Shown here one piece after another: positions 50,974 to 59,662 of a stretch of 64,000 bases of DNA. A program made the translations under genes and the position numbers. Under the pieces are notes generated by a model. The model ran no database searches and was not told where the DNA came from. It saw only the letters and a program-made list of their open reading frames with translations. This stretch comes from an uncultured Sphingomonadaceae bacterium. Lineage in GTDB: Bacteria > Pseudomonadota > Alphaproteobacteria > Sphingomonadales > Sphingomonadaceae. Location: contig CANMNF010000002.1 in NCBI GenBank assembly GCA_947499255.1, positions 632,430 to 696,429 on the forward strand, given 5' to 3'. The stretch's first letter is position 1, and every line of letters begins with the position of its first letter.

Positions 50974-52089
50974 ATGACTATTGCACTTTCGCGCCGCCGC
51001 CTTCTTGGTGCAGCTGGTCTTGCCGGGGCCTCTATGGCTCTGCCCGGTATGGCCTTTGCACAAGCCGCCACCGCCAAACGTTTGGTTTTTGTAATTCAGC
51101 GCGGTGCAGCAGATGGCCTCGCGATCATGCCGCCAATGGGTGATCCTGATCTTATGAGGCTTCGTGCTGGTTTGACCGAAACCGAGGCGACCCCTCTCGA
51201 TTCCATGTTTGCGCTGCACCCTTCGCTTGGTGTGGTGAGCAAAATGTTCGCCAATGGCGAGGCGCGCGGATATCACGCGATCGCTACCGATTATCGCAAC
51301 CGCTCGCATTTCGATGGGCAAAACGTCCTCGAAAGCGCGGCGAGCCGCCCTTACGAATTGCCCACCGGGTGGATGGGGCGCTTGCTGCCTTTGCTTAGCC
51401 CGGATGATGCGCGCGCTTTGGCGATGGTGCCTGCCGTGCCACTGGCTCTGCGCGGGGAAATGACGGTTTCAACTTATGCCAATAACCGCCTGCCCGATGC
51501 GAGCGAGGATCTGATGCAGCGCCTCACCATGCTGTATGAAGCCGACACTGAGCTAGCGCCGCTTTGGACAGAAGCTGTCAAAACCAAGGAAATGGCGGGA
51601 GATATTGGCGGCAATAATGGCCGCAATGGTGGCGAGCTGGGCAAGCTGGCGGCCGCTTTGATGAACGGTCCAGAAGCCGCGCGCGTCATGATGATCGAGA
51701 CGGGCGGCTGGGATACGCATTCTGCACAAAAACGCCGTTTGTCACAGCAGCTCAATGGCCTCGATACACTAATCTCAGAGCTGAAATTGGGCCTTGGTGA
51801 TGCGTGGTCAGAAACGCTTGTTATTGTCGCAACTGAATTTGGCCGCACTGCCGCTATCAATGGCACTGGCGGTTCAGACCATGGGACGGCATCTGCCGCG
51901 CTGGTTCTGGGCGGCAATCTTGGGCCGGGGCCGAAGGTCATTGCAAATTGGCCGGGGCTCGCCGCGGACAAGCTGTATCAAGGCCGCGATCTTGCGCCTA
52001 CGATGCATTTTGGCGAAATGGCCACGGCAGAACTATCGCGCCACTATCGCCTTGATGCCGCAAAGGTGAGCGCTATTTTCGGCGCGTAA
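50974..52089 (+). CDS. DUF1501 protein, probably Tat-exported
   Basis: A 371-residue protein with an N-terminal twin-arginine-type signal (SRRRLLGAAGLAGASMALPG, then MAFAQA). It has the DUF1501 core: YHAIATDYRNRSHFDGQNVL, GWMGRLLPLL, MIETGGWDTHSAQKRRLSQQ and GRTAAINGTGGSDHGTASAA, which resemble alkaline-phosphatase-like metal folds. It should act outside the inner membrane. It follows the DUF1800 gene directly and is its partner in most genomes. The function is unknown. Confidence 0.88.
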   Translation: MTIALSRRRLLGAAGLAGASMALPGMAFAQAATAKRLVFVIQRGAADGLAIMPPMGDPDLMRLRAGLTETEATPLDSMFALHPSLGVVSKMFANGEARGYHAIATDYRNRSHFDGQNVLESAASRPYELPTGWMGRLLPLLSPDDARALAMVPAVPLALRGEMTVSTYANNRLPDASEDLMQRLTMLYEADTELAPLWTEAVKTKEMAGDIGGNNGRNGGELGKLAAALMNGPEAARVMMIETGGWDTHSAQKRRLSQQLNGLDTLISELKLGLGDAWSETLVIVATEFGRTAAINGTGGSDHGTASAALVLGGNLGPGPKVIANWPGLAADKLYQGRDLAPTMHFGEMATAELSRHYRLDAAKVSAIFGA

Positions 52090-52099
52090 TGCGTTTAAA

Positions 52100-52795
52100 T
52101 TACCAGCTGATAGGTTTGCCGGCATAGTCCACGAAAACGTGTTCAGCGCGGCGTGTTTCCTCTAGCCTATTGGCAAGGCCGCTTGCGCTTTGTGCGACTG
52201 TGATGAGTGCGCCCGGCCCGCCCATATCTGTCTGTACCCAGCCTGGATGGAGCGATAGCACCGCAATATCGCGAGGCGCGCAATGCTGTTCAAACAAAGA
52301 CCGTGCGAGCATGTTTTGCGCCGTTTTGCTGACCCGGTAATAGTTCTGGCCGCCAGAGCTATCGTCAATCGAACCCATCTTGCTGGTCAACATGCCAACC
52401 CGGCCACCATTCTTCACCAGAGGCATAAGAGTGAGAGCGGTTTGGACAGGGCCAATCGCATTGACCATGATCATTTCGCCCATCAGACCTTGATCAAGCG
52501 CGGCCAAGGATTGAGAGCCTTCTTCGCGCGGCCCATAAATTCCGGCATTCAGGACCAGATAGTCCAGCGACTTGCTCCCAATTGACTGGGAAAGATGCGC
52601 GTAGCTGGCAGGATCAGTGACATCGCATTGGACGATAGAAATCTGGTCAGAATGCGCCGCTGCCAGATCGTGCAGAGCAGCGCTCTTGTCGCGCTCACTG
52701 GCGATAACGGTATAGCCGCGCGTGACCAGCTCTTGCGCCAGGCCAAGCCCGATACCGCGCGATGCACCAATGATTAAAGCCGATTTGTTAGACAT
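52100..52795 (-). CDS. short-chain dehydrogenase/reductase
   Basis: A 231-residue SDR. The nucleotide motif is IIGASRGIGLGLAQEL, the NNAG equivalent is LVLNAGIYG, the catalytic Tyr-Lys lies in GGQNYYRVSKTAQN and the serine in MLTSKMGSID. NADP(H) is likely because basic residues follow the second beta-strand. Its closest look is that of the C-factor-like subgroup. It lies 18 bases downstream of trmB on the same strand. Confidence 0.88.
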   Translation of the reverse strand: MSNKSALIIGASRGIGLGLAQELVTRGYTVIASERDKSAALHDLAAAHSDQISIVQCDVTDPASYAHLSQSIGSKSLDYLVLNAGIYGPREEGSQSLAALDQGLMGEMIMVNAIGPVQTALTLMPLVKNGGRVGMLTSKMGSIDDSSGGQNYYRVSKTAQNMLARSLFEQHCAPRDIAVLSLHPGWVQTDMGGPGALITVAQSASGLANRLEETRRAEHVFVDYAGKPISW

Positions 52796-52812
52796 TTACC
52801 TTCTCCATTGGC

Positions 52813-53514
52813 TCACCGCCGCCTGAATCGGAAATACCAGACTTCGTGACCAAATACGGTGCGCGCCTTGTGTTCATACCGGGTTTCGGACCAGCCAGAA
52901 GGGCGGTCTTGCCAATCGCGCGGACTTGAGGTGATCCATTCAAACTCATTCTGAAACCGCTGCATCACCATCAAAGCATGGCGCAGATAGATCGCGTGAT
53001 CGGTGCCAAACCGGAACTCGCCGCCCGGCTTTAGCTTGTCTGCAATCATCTGCACGGGGCCGTCATTCATCATGCGCCGTTTGGCATGGCGCGCTTTGGG
53101 CCATGGGTCGGGATGGAGCAGATAGGCCATCGTCAAGCCGTCATCAGGAATGCGCGCCAACACGTCGAGCGCATTGCCGTGATGCAGCCGGACATTGGCC
53201 AGCCGCCCTTCATGCAAATGCGTTAGCGCAGCAGCCACGCCGTTGAGATAGGGCTCTGCTCCGATAAAGCCGTGATCGGGCAACAGGTCTGCCCGGTAAG
53301 CAAGATGTTCGCCAGCACCAAAGCCGATTTCAAAATGCAGCGGACAATCTGCGCCAAACAGGCTTTCAGCTGTCACCGGGCCATCTTCAGGGACTGAGAT
53401 TTTGGGAAGAAGCTCATCAACCAGCTGTTGTTGCTGCGCGCGTAGCGGTTTGCCAACCGATCGCCCATAGAGCCGGTTGAGCGTCGTCGGGTCGCCTTCC
53501 TTATGTGCCGTCAT
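52813..53514 (-). CDS. trmB: tRNA (guanine-N7-)-methyltransferase
   Basis: A 233-residue SAM-dependent enzyme that methylates G46 of tRNA. It has HFEIGFGAGEHLAYRADLLP, FIGAEPYLNGVAAALTH, LLHPDPWPKARHAKRRMM (the conserved DPWPK) and the C-terminal YEHKARTVFGHEVWYFRF. The length is normal. It is encoded divergently from the MscS-type gene, whose start lies 82 bases away. Confidence 0.94.
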   Translation of the reverse strand: MTAHKEGDPTTLNRLYGRSVGKPLRAQQQQLVDELLPKISVPEDGPVTAESLFGADCPLHFEIGFGAGEHLAYRADLLPDHGFIGAEPYLNGVAAALTHLHEGRLANVRLHHGNALDVLARIPDDGLTMAYLLHPDPWPKARHAKRRMMNDGPVQMIADKLKPGGEFRFGTDHAIYLRHALMVMQRFQNEFEWITSSPRDWQDRPSGWSETRYEHKARTVFGHEVWYFRFRRR

Positions 53515-53595
53515 GGCGCGCGCGCTAACAAATGGCAGACGCGTTGGCGAGAGGTTCGTTTCGCCAAGGCTTGTGCATCACCCCTTCGGCACAAT

Positions 53596-54819
53596 ATGGG
53601 CACCGCTATGTTTGCCCCAATCTTTGACGCTTTTTATGCGCTCGCACCTTGGCTCCAATCGCTTATTGGTCTGACCCTGCTGTTGACTGCGGCGGTGGTT
53701 GTGAACTTTCTGCTCAAAAAAGTGATCTTGCGCGCGGCCCGGCCATTTCTGGATAGGCGCAGCTTGACTGCCGATAAGGCGGCGGCGTGGTTGGCCAGCG
53801 CTTTGCCATTGCTGCTCATATCGCGCGGGTTGCCCGAAGTGCCGCACCTGCCGATTGATATTGTCACGGTTGTTTCAAATGTCGCCGAAGCGGCTATCGT
53901 CCTGTCCATCGCGCTCGCGATCAGTGGCACGCTTGATTATGCCGAGGAAGTATATCGCAGGCGGCCCGATGCGAAAAGCAGGCCGATTAAAGGCTATGTC
54001 CAAGTCCTGAAAATCGCGATCTTTATGGCTGCGGCGATCTTTATCATCTCGGTCCTGATCGAGGAATCGCCGTTGCTTTTGCTATCTGGCCTTGGCGCGA
54101 TGGCGGCGGTTTTGCTGTTGGTGTTCAAAGATACGATCTTATCGCTGGTTGCCTCTGTGCAACTCACCACCAACGATATGCTGCGCGTGGGCGATTGGAT
54201 TGAAATGCCCGGAATGAATGCGGATGGCGATGTGATCGATATCGCGTTGCATACGGTGAAGGTGCAGAATTTTGACAAGACGATCACCACGATCCCAACG
54301 CATAAGCTGATTTCCGATAGTTATAAGAATTGGCGCGGCATGTCGGATGCGGGCGGTCGGCGGATCAAGCGCGCTTTGCTGCTCGATCAAAATGCCATCC
54401 GTTTTTTAAGCGAGGACGAGGTCAATGATTTGCGCCGTTTTCGCCTGCTGGGCGATTATCTGACGGCCAAGGATACCGAATTGTCAGAATGGAACGCGCG
54501 CGAAGCTGCGGGCGATACCAATCATGTTAATGCGCGTCGGCTGACCAATATCGGCACTTTCCGCGCTTATGTGATCGCCTATCTCAAAGCGCATCCAGAA
54601 CTCAGCAATGATTTCACGCTCCTTGTGCGCCAATTGCCGCCGTCACCCGAAGGGCTGCCGCTGGAAATTTACTGCTTCACCGCCACCACAAATTGGGGTG
54701 AGTATGAGCGGATCCAATCCGACATTATCGACCATTTGCTAGCCATCTTGCCGGAATTTTCCCTGCGCCTTTTCCAAGAGCCAAGCGGGTTGGACATCAA
54801 CGCATTGCGCGTGAATTAG
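53596..54819 (+). CDS. MscS-family mechanosensitive channel (YbdG-like)
   Basis: A 407-residue channel from ATG 53596 (MGTAMFAPIFDAFY). It has five membrane segments, the pore helix LLLLSGLGAMAAVLLLVFKD, and the MscS core DMLRVGDWIEMPGMNADGDV, IDIALHTVKVQNFDKTITTI and NWRGMSDAGGRRIKRAL, the last typical of the YbdG mini-conductance group. It should open on membrane tension or hypo-osmotic shock. An upstream extension of the frame to 53503 has no similarity and no ribosome site. A bidirectional terminator follows. Confidence 0.9.
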   Translation: MGTAMFAPIFDAFYALAPWLQSLIGLTLLLTAAVVVNFLLKKVILRAARPFLDRRSLTADKAAAWLASALPLLLISRGLPEVPHLPIDIVTVVSNVAEAAIVLSIALAISGTLDYAEEVYRRRPDAKSRPIKGYVQVLKIAIFMAAAIFIISVLIEESPLLLLSGLGAMAAVLLLVFKDTILSLVASVQLTTNDMLRVGDWIEMPGMNADGDVIDIALHTVKVQNFDKTITTIPTHKLISDSYKNWRGMSDAGGRRIKRALLLDQNAIRFLSEDEVNDLRRFRLLGDYLTAKDTELSEWNAREAAGDTNHVNARRLTNIGTFRAYVIAYLKAHPELSNDFTLLVRQLPPSPEGLPLEIYCFTATTNWGEYERIQSDIIDHLLAILPEFSLRLFQEPSGLDINALRVN

Positions 54820-54828
54820 GCAAAGAAA

Positions 54829-54868
54829 AACGCCCCGGAAGCTTGACGCTTTCCGAGGCGTTGTTTTG
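54829..54868. terminator. bidirectional terminator between MscS-type gene and ctrA
   Basis: AACGCC (54829-54834) pairs with GGCGTT (54857-54862), and CGGAAGC with GCTTTCCG inside, around a TTGAC loop. TTTTG follows on the plus strand and TTTTTCTTTG on the minus strand. It can stop both convergent genes. Confidence 0.8.
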
Positions 54869-54891
54869 TAACCCCCTCAAGGTCGGGTACC

Positions 54892-55587
54892 TCAGGCCGC
54901 TTCGGCCTCTTCAGCAGGATCGCGCAGAACATAGCCGCGGCCCCATACTGTTTCGATGTAGTTTTCCCCGCCGCATGCGCTCGAAAGCTTCTTGCGCAGC
55001 TTGCAGATAAACACGTCGATAATTTTCAATTCCGGCTCATCCATTCCGCCATAAAGGTGGTTGAGGAACATTTCCTTGGTGAGCGTGGTGCCTTTGCGCA
55101 GGCTAAGCAGCTCAAGCATGGCATATTCTTTACCGGTGAGGTGAACACGCGCGCCATCAACTTCAACGGTTTTGGCATCAAGGTTCACGGCCAGTTTGCC
55201 GGTGCGGATGATCGACTGGCTATGGCCTTTGGAACGGCGCACAACAGCATGGATGCGAGCAATCAATTCATCGCGATGGAACGGCTTGGTAACATAATCA
55301 TCAGCGCCAAAACCAAAGCTGCGAATTTTGCTGTCCATTTCGGCAATACCCGAAAGGATCAGAACCGGCGTTTGCACTTTGGCAACGCGCAGTTTCTTGA
55401 GCACATCATAGCCATGCATGTCCGGCAGGTTAAGATCGAGCAGGATGATATCGTAATCATACAGCTTGCCCAGATCGAGGCCTTCTTCGCCCAGATCGGT
55501 CGAATAAATGTTAAAACCCTCGGTCGTCAGCATAAGCTCAATCGCTTTTGCAGTAGTCGGCTCGTCTTCGATCAGCAGCACGCGCAT
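54892..55587 (-). CDS. ctrA: cell-cycle response regulator CtrA
   Basis: A 231-residue OmpR-type regulator. The phosphorylated Asp51 lies in [19 protein letters not shown], the lysine in DDYVTKPF and the C-terminal winged helix in [20 protein letters not shown], with [17 protein letters not shown]. These match the CtrA family nearly throughout. CtrA controls replication, motility and, in several alphaproteobacteria, GTA genes. ATG 55587 is used ([10 protein letters not shown]); a GTG two codons upstream is not preferred. Its regulator DivK is at 32.6 kb. Confidence 0.94.
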   Translation of the reverse strand: MRVLLIEDEPTTAKAIELMLTTEGFNIYSTDLGEEGLDLGKLYDYDIILLDLNLPDMHGYDVLKKLRVAKVQTPVLILSGIAEMDSKIRSFGFGADDYVTKPFHRDELIARIHAVVRRSKGHSQSIIRTGKLAVNLDAKTVEVDGARVHLTGKEYAMLELLSLRKGTTLTKEMFLNHLYGGMDEPELKIIDVFICKLRKKLSSACGGENYIETVWGRGYVLRDPAEEAEAA

Positions 55588-55675
55588 TGTCACGGTCCCC
55601 TATTATTACCCAATCGGGTTTTGTACCGGCTTTCTGACCGGTAATAACTTTCCGGTAAGAAGCACTTGCCCGGAA

Positions 55676-55730
55676 TTAACCATGCAACGTCTCAACGAAA
55701 AAGGTTAATAAAGCGTGTAAGTCGTTAACG
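55676..55730. promoter_or_regulatory. cluster of TTAAC half-sites upstream of ctrA
   Basis: TTAACCAT (plus strand, 55676-55683), TTAACC (minus strand, 55708-55703) and GTTAACG (55724-55730) lie 90-145 bases upstream of the ctrA start. CtrA recognises TTAAC-type half-sites, so self-regulation of ctrA is possible. No complete TTAA-N7-TTAA box is present. Confidence 0.45.
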
Positions 55731-55773
55731 TTTTACCGTGAGTCTTTTGAGTCACAGGTAGTTTTGCGGTTTG

Positions 55774-55960
55774 GCACGCCTATCCGGGCGTGCGTTCTTG
55801 CGGGATGGGTAGCAAGTCACCCCCGCTGCGGGAGGGCGGTCGCCCTTGCCCTCGCCGCGAACGCGGCGGGAAGCGACAACGGTGCGGATGGCATGTCTGA
55901 TTGTGAGGCGGCGTTATTTCGGATCGAATGCCTGGAGTTGGGGTGGGGAGCGGACGTTGC
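55774..55960. other. GC-rich hairpin-forming stretch of unknown role
   Basis: The 385-bp gap between ctrA and the next gene contains several self-complementary pieces: GCACGCC/GGCGTGC (55774-55780/55787-55793), then GC-rich repeats such as GGGCGGTCGCCC and CGCCGCGAACGCGGCG. An open frame crosses part of it but has poor composition and no ribosome site. It could be a structured RNA or an interspersed repeat. I see no tRNA or coding gene. Confidence 0.35.
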
Positions 55961-55972
55961 CGAGCGACAAGC

Positions 55973-56566
55973 TTAAGGATCGGCCTTTGTCAGCGCTTTA
56001 TGAGCCGCGCCGTACAGTGAGATGACGATTGACGCGGTAAAAGCAATCAAAAGAAGCCATTGACCGAATTGCGCGTCCGCCAGATCAAAAGAAGTCAGCC
56101 ACGCTAAGGTCCCTTTGATTAAAACTATAGCGATATGGCTTATCCAAGATCGATTGCGCATCATGCTGTGAAACCGATCTGACCAACCGGCTCTCGGAAC
56201 TTCCGGTTCAATCCGTGGACATTTTGCGAAGTTTTTCTCGGGAAGCAGAGACCATGTTCTTTGTTCCCGGGCGATAAAAGCTAGAAGGGCAAGAACAAGC
56301 GCATAACCGGCCAATTCTATGAATCTCTGACCAAAACCAAACACCATTGCTACGACGGCGAGCAATGCTGAACACGCCAGGGTGCAAGCTAGCATAAGAA
56401 GCCAAAACTTCCAGTATCGCCGACGAAATTCGCGTAGTAAGTCCTTTCGGTCCTGATCTGTAACCACAAACCCGGGAAGGTCAGGGCGTTTTCGATAAAC
56501 GAAGCCGCCTTGCGCCTTCTCGAACCTGCGCGTTATTGTCCATCGATAGAGTAAATAGACGAACAT
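55973..56566 (-). CDS. hypothetical four-span membrane protein
   Basis: A 197-residue protein with about four membrane segments (for example FWLLMLACTLACSALLAVVA and LLLIAFTASIVISLYGAAHK) and an arginine-rich N-terminal cytoplasmic part (RRFEKAQGGFVYRKRPDLPG). I recognise no family. It lies upstream of nothing coordinated: rpoN is on the same strand 106 bases after its start. Codon use looks ordinary, so the gene is probably real. Confidence 0.6.
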   Translation of the reverse strand: MFVYLLYRWTITRRFEKAQGGFVYRKRPDLPGFVVTDQDRKDLLREFRRRYWKFWLLMLACTLACSALLAVVAMVFGFGQRFIELAGYALVLALLAFIAREQRTWSLLPEKNFAKCPRIEPEVPRAGWSDRFHSMMRNRSWISHIAIVLIKGTLAWLTSFDLADAQFGQWLLLIAFTASIVISLYGAAHKALTKADP

Positions 56567-56672
56567 CGTTCGAGCCCGGATAGTCCTGATTGCAATGGAC
56601 TTTGCATGAAAGTCAGAAGGTCCGCAACTGGGTCGCTAGCCGACCGTCTGCATCTGCCCAAAAAGCAACAAC

Positions 56673-58145
56673 TCACATCGCTGCGATCTTCTTTGCCCGT
56701 CGCCGCTGCACGCTTGAACCAATCCCGCTCGCCTCGCGATATTTCGCCACGGTGCGCCGCGCGATGTCGAAGCCTTCGGCCTTTAGCAGTTCGACCAGCT
56801 TATCATCCGAGAGGATTTTCTTGGGGTCTTCTGCATCGGTTAGCGCTTTGATGCGGGCTTTCACAGCTTCTGCGCTCGCGCCTTCGCCATCCGCGCCGCC
56901 GCCAACCCCCGAGGTGAAGAAGTATTTTAGCTCAAATGTGCCGCGATCGCAGTGTAGATATTTGTTGCTGGTTACCCGGCTGACGGTGCTTTCGTGCATT
57001 TCAATCGCTTCTGCCACCGTGCGCAATGTCAAAGGGCGCAATTCAGAAACGCCGTTTCTAAAAAAGCCGTCCTGCTGCTTAACGATTTCGGCGGCCACTT
57101 TAAGGATGGTCTTTTGCCGTTGATCGAGCGCTTTGATCAACCAGTTCGCATCGGCCAGCTTTTCGCTTAGCCAGCTTTTGGCATCTTTGGCCGCGCAACC
57201 TTCGCGCAGTTCCAGATAATATCCGCGATTGACGACAAGGCGCGGAAGCGTGGCTTCGTTAAGGGCAATGTCCCACCCGCTATCCGCCCCGTTTGTCAGC
57301 AAGATATCGGGCACCACTGCTGCGCCAACGCCGCCACCAAATTGCAAGCCGGGGCGCGGATCATATTCGCGCAGCTCGTTGAGCATGTCGGCAAGGTCTT
57401 CCTCATCGACATCGCAAATGCGGCGCAAATGGGCAAAGGCGCCTTTCGCCACCAGATCAAGATTGGCGATCAGCACTTTCATGCACGGATCGTGTCGATC
57501 AGCTTCAATGGCCTGCAAAGCGAGACATTCTGACAATGAGCGCGCGCCAACGCCTGTCGGGTCAAGCGTTTGGACAATTTCCAACGCCGCCTCAACATCG
57601 GCAATCGGCACCCCTAAATCGCCTGCCACTTCGCGCATAGGCGCTGTGCAATAGCCCGCTTCATCCAGCAGACCGATCAGGTGGCGCGCGATAAAGGCTG
57701 TGCGTTCATCAGGTGCTGCCGCGCCGATTTGCGCGTCCAGATGCGCGGCGAGCGTGATCTCATCCTCACCGCGATTTTCCAGATCGGGCAAGTCCTCTGC
57801 GCCGCCAGAGGACATTTGTGCAGACCAGTCGCCCGTATCCCGATCCCGGTCCAGCGCGCCTGTATCGATATCAAGCGGTGCATCCGCTTCGCCAGCGCCT
57901 GCAGCCATTAGATCATCGCTGGTTGCAGGTTCAGGCGTTTCATCGCCAGCGTCATTTGGCCCGCCATCGTCATTCTCGCGCGTAACTTGCCCGGCGTCGA
58001 GCAGCGGATTGGTTTCCAGCGCATCGCCAACAAAGGTTTCGATCTCAAGATTCGACAATGCCAGCAGCTTGATCGCCTGCTGCAATTGCGGCGTCATCAC
58101 CAGCGACTGGGATTGCCGTAAATCGAGGCGCGGCCCCAATGCCAT
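56673..58145 (-). CDS. rpoN: RNA polymerase sigma-54 factor
   Basis: A 490-residue RpoN. The N-terminal activator-interacting region is LRQSQSLVMTPQLQQAIKLL, followed by an acidic linker (about 65-130), the core-binding region, the helix-turn-helix LRTVAEAIEMHESTVSRVTS and the RpoN box ARRTVAKYRE near residue 470. It recognises -24/-12 promoters such as the one before glnK at 2539. It follows lptB by 85 bases, the usual lptB-rpoN order of alphaproteobacteria, but the usual hpf gene is missing downstream. Confidence 0.95.
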   Translation of the reverse strand: MALGPRLDLRQSQSLVMTPQLQQAIKLLALSNLEIETFVGDALETNPLLDAGQVTRENDDGGPNDAGDETPEPATSDDLMAAGAGEADAPLDIDTGALDRDRDTGDWSAQMSSGGAEDLPDLENRGEDEITLAAHLDAQIGAAAPDERTAFIARHLIGLLDEAGYCTAPMREVAGDLGVPIADVEAALEIVQTLDPTGVGARSLSECLALQAIEADRHDPCMKVLIANLDLVAKGAFAHLRRICDVDEEDLADMLNELREYDPRPGLQFGGGVGAAVVPDILLTNGADSGWDIALNEATLPRLVVNRGYYLELREGCAAKDAKSWLSEKLADANWLIKALDQRQKTILKVAAEIVKQQDGFFRNGVSELRPLTLRTVAEAIEMHESTVSRVTSNKYLHCDRGTFELKYFFTSGVGGGADGEGASAEAVKARIKALTDAEDPKKILSDDKLVELLKAEGFDIARRTVAKYREASGIGSSVQRRRAKKIAAM

Positions 58146-58201
58146 TAGGCTTGCCTACTCAGGCTCTCATGGCTGGGCGGGGAATTGGGCTGGCCCCGCA
58201 A

Positions 58202-58219
58202 CCCAGCCAGCAGGCTGGG
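58202..58219 (-). other. 7-bp hairpin between lptB and rpoN
   Basis: CCCAGCC (58202-58208) and GGCTGGG (58213-58219) form a stem with an AGCA loop, 12 bases after the lptB stop reading the minus strand. No U-run follows, so it is more likely an mRNA processing or attenuating structure than a full stop. It precedes rpoN by about 56 bases. Confidence 0.4.
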
Positions 58220-58230
58220 AGAATATCGCA

Positions 58231-59046
58231 TCACAGCGTAAATTCCTCGCCAAGATACAAACGGCGCACATTCTCGTCAGCCACCAGCTCTTGCGGGCTG
58301 CCCGCGAACAGCACTTGTCCGCCATAGATAATGCAAGCACGGTCCACGATATCGAGCGTTTCGCGCACATTGTGATCGGTGATCAGAACACCGATCCCGC
58401 GCCGCTTCAAATCGCGCACAAGCTCACGAATGTCGCTGATCGATAGGGGATCGATCCCGGCAAAGGGTTCATCCAGCAGCATGATCGAAGGGTTTGCCGC
58501 CAGCGCGCGGGCAATTTCGCAGCGTCTCCGCTCACCACCAGATAGCGCCATGGCAGGGCTTTCACGAAGGCGTGTAAGGCCAAATTCGTCCAGCAACCGT
58601 TCCAATTCAGAAGCGCGTGTTTCCTTGTCCGGTTCAACCATTTCAAGAACACAATTGATGTTCTCTTCAACGGTCATGCCGCGAAAAATGCTGGTTTCCT
58701 GCGGCAAATAACCAAGGCCCAGGATCGCGCGGCGATACATGGGTAGTGCGGTGACATCCTCGCCATCCATCATGATCCGGCCGCTATCAGGCTTCACCAG
58801 ACCCATGATCGAATAAAAACACGTCGTCTTGCCTGCGCCATTGGGGCCTAGCAATCCCAGCACTTCGCCCTTCGCCACGGTCAGCGATATATCTGAAAGT
58901 ACCGAGCGTTTGTCATAGCTTTTGGCGATAGAGACGACTTCCAGACCGCCTGTTTGCCCCAAATCGGGCGCGGCATTGCCCGGGGCCTGCTCCATCGCTT
59001 GTGTAAGAGCATCGTTAGCGATCATGTCGTTATCAATTGCGGTCAT
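58231..59046 (-). CDS. lptB: lipopolysaccharide export ABC transporter ATPase LptB
   Basis: A 271-residue ABC ATPase. The Walker A is GLLGPNGAGKTTCFY, the signature ALSGGERRRCE, the Walker B SIMLLDEPFAGIDP and the switch LITDHNVRETLD. GLGYLPQETSIFRGMTVEEN is typical of LptB. It drives extraction of LPS, or in sphingomonads glycosphingolipid-type lipids as well, from the inner membrane with LptFG. The start at ATG 59046 leaves a 35-residue leader that is longer than usual; the frame extends up to 59220. Confidence 0.92.
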   Translation of the reverse strand: MTAIDNDMIANDALTQAMEQAPGNAAPDLGQTGGLEVVSIAKSYDKRSVLSDISLTVAKGEVLGLLGPNGAGKTTCFYSIMGLVKPDSGRIMMDGEDVTALPMYRRAILGLGYLPQETSIFRGMTVEENINCVLEMVEPDKETRASELERLLDEFGLTRLRESPAMALSGGERRRCEIARALAANPSIMLLDEPFAGIDPLSISDIRELVRDLKRRGIGVLITDHNVRETLDIVDRACIIYGGQVLFAGSPQELVADENVRRLYLGEEFTL

Positions 59047-59212
59047 AACGGTGTATCTAGCACGGCTTTCGTAGCTTTGAAGAGTGTTTGGCAAGGTTTG
59101 TGCATGGTATGGCAACTTACCTAGCCCCGCCCGGCTGAAGATATGGTTGATGCCCTTGCAACTTGGTTTGTTTTTTGGAATCCTGCGCATCTGGAAGGTA
59201 GCGGAGCGCATT

Positions 59213-59617
59213 ATGACCAAGGGAGCAGCTCAATCGGATGTGGTGCAAACCCGCGCAAATGACGCTGGAGCTGGCCGTGTGGATTGGCACAAAGCAATCA
59301 GCAATCACGTCGCCTTTGCGCTGCTTACATATACCGGCTTGCATATCGTTGTAACGATGAGCGTCGTCAAAGCGGGTCAGGGTGCATTGCTTCCCTATTT
59401 CGCCCTTATTGTGCTTGTCGCAGCGATTATTCCTGCTTGTCGCTGGCTTGAAAAACGATGGGAAGATCTGGGCGATGAGGTTGCGCGTGATCCCGCGCAT
59501 GATCTTACGCTGGCCCGAATGTTCCGCCGCGATGTGATCATGTTGTGGGCAGGGGCCATCGGTTTGCCATTCATGATGACGGGTATTTGCAAAGCGACCA
59601 GATTTATTCTGCAATGA
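59213..59617 (+). CDS. hypothetical three-span membrane protein
   Basis: A 134-residue protein from ATG 59213 (MTKGAAQSDVVQ), with a GCGGAG site. Three membrane segments are visible (about 32-53, 60-77 and 110-127, for example LLPYFALIVLVAAIIPACRW), with basic loops such as RWLEKRWEDLGDEVAR. No known family is recognised. The frame opens upstream to 59084 but without conservation evidence. It lies 46 bases before the BON-MscS gene, so the two may be cotranscribed. Confidence 0.65.
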   Translation: MTKGAAQSDVVQTRANDAGAGRVDWHKAISNHVAFALLTYTGLHIVVTMSVVKAGQGALLPYFALIVLVAAIIPACRWLEKRWEDLGDEVARDPAHDLTLARMFRRDVIMLWAGAIGLPFMMTGICKATRFILQ

Positions 59618-59662
59618 TTTGGTAGGCTTGCCTCAAAGGGAATCTGCGCCCATGCCAATGCC

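Noticed and set aside
55764-55976. 70-codon plus-strand frame in the gap beside ctrA
   Set aside because: No ribosome site, no similarity, and the DNA is dominated by hairpins, so coding is unlikely.
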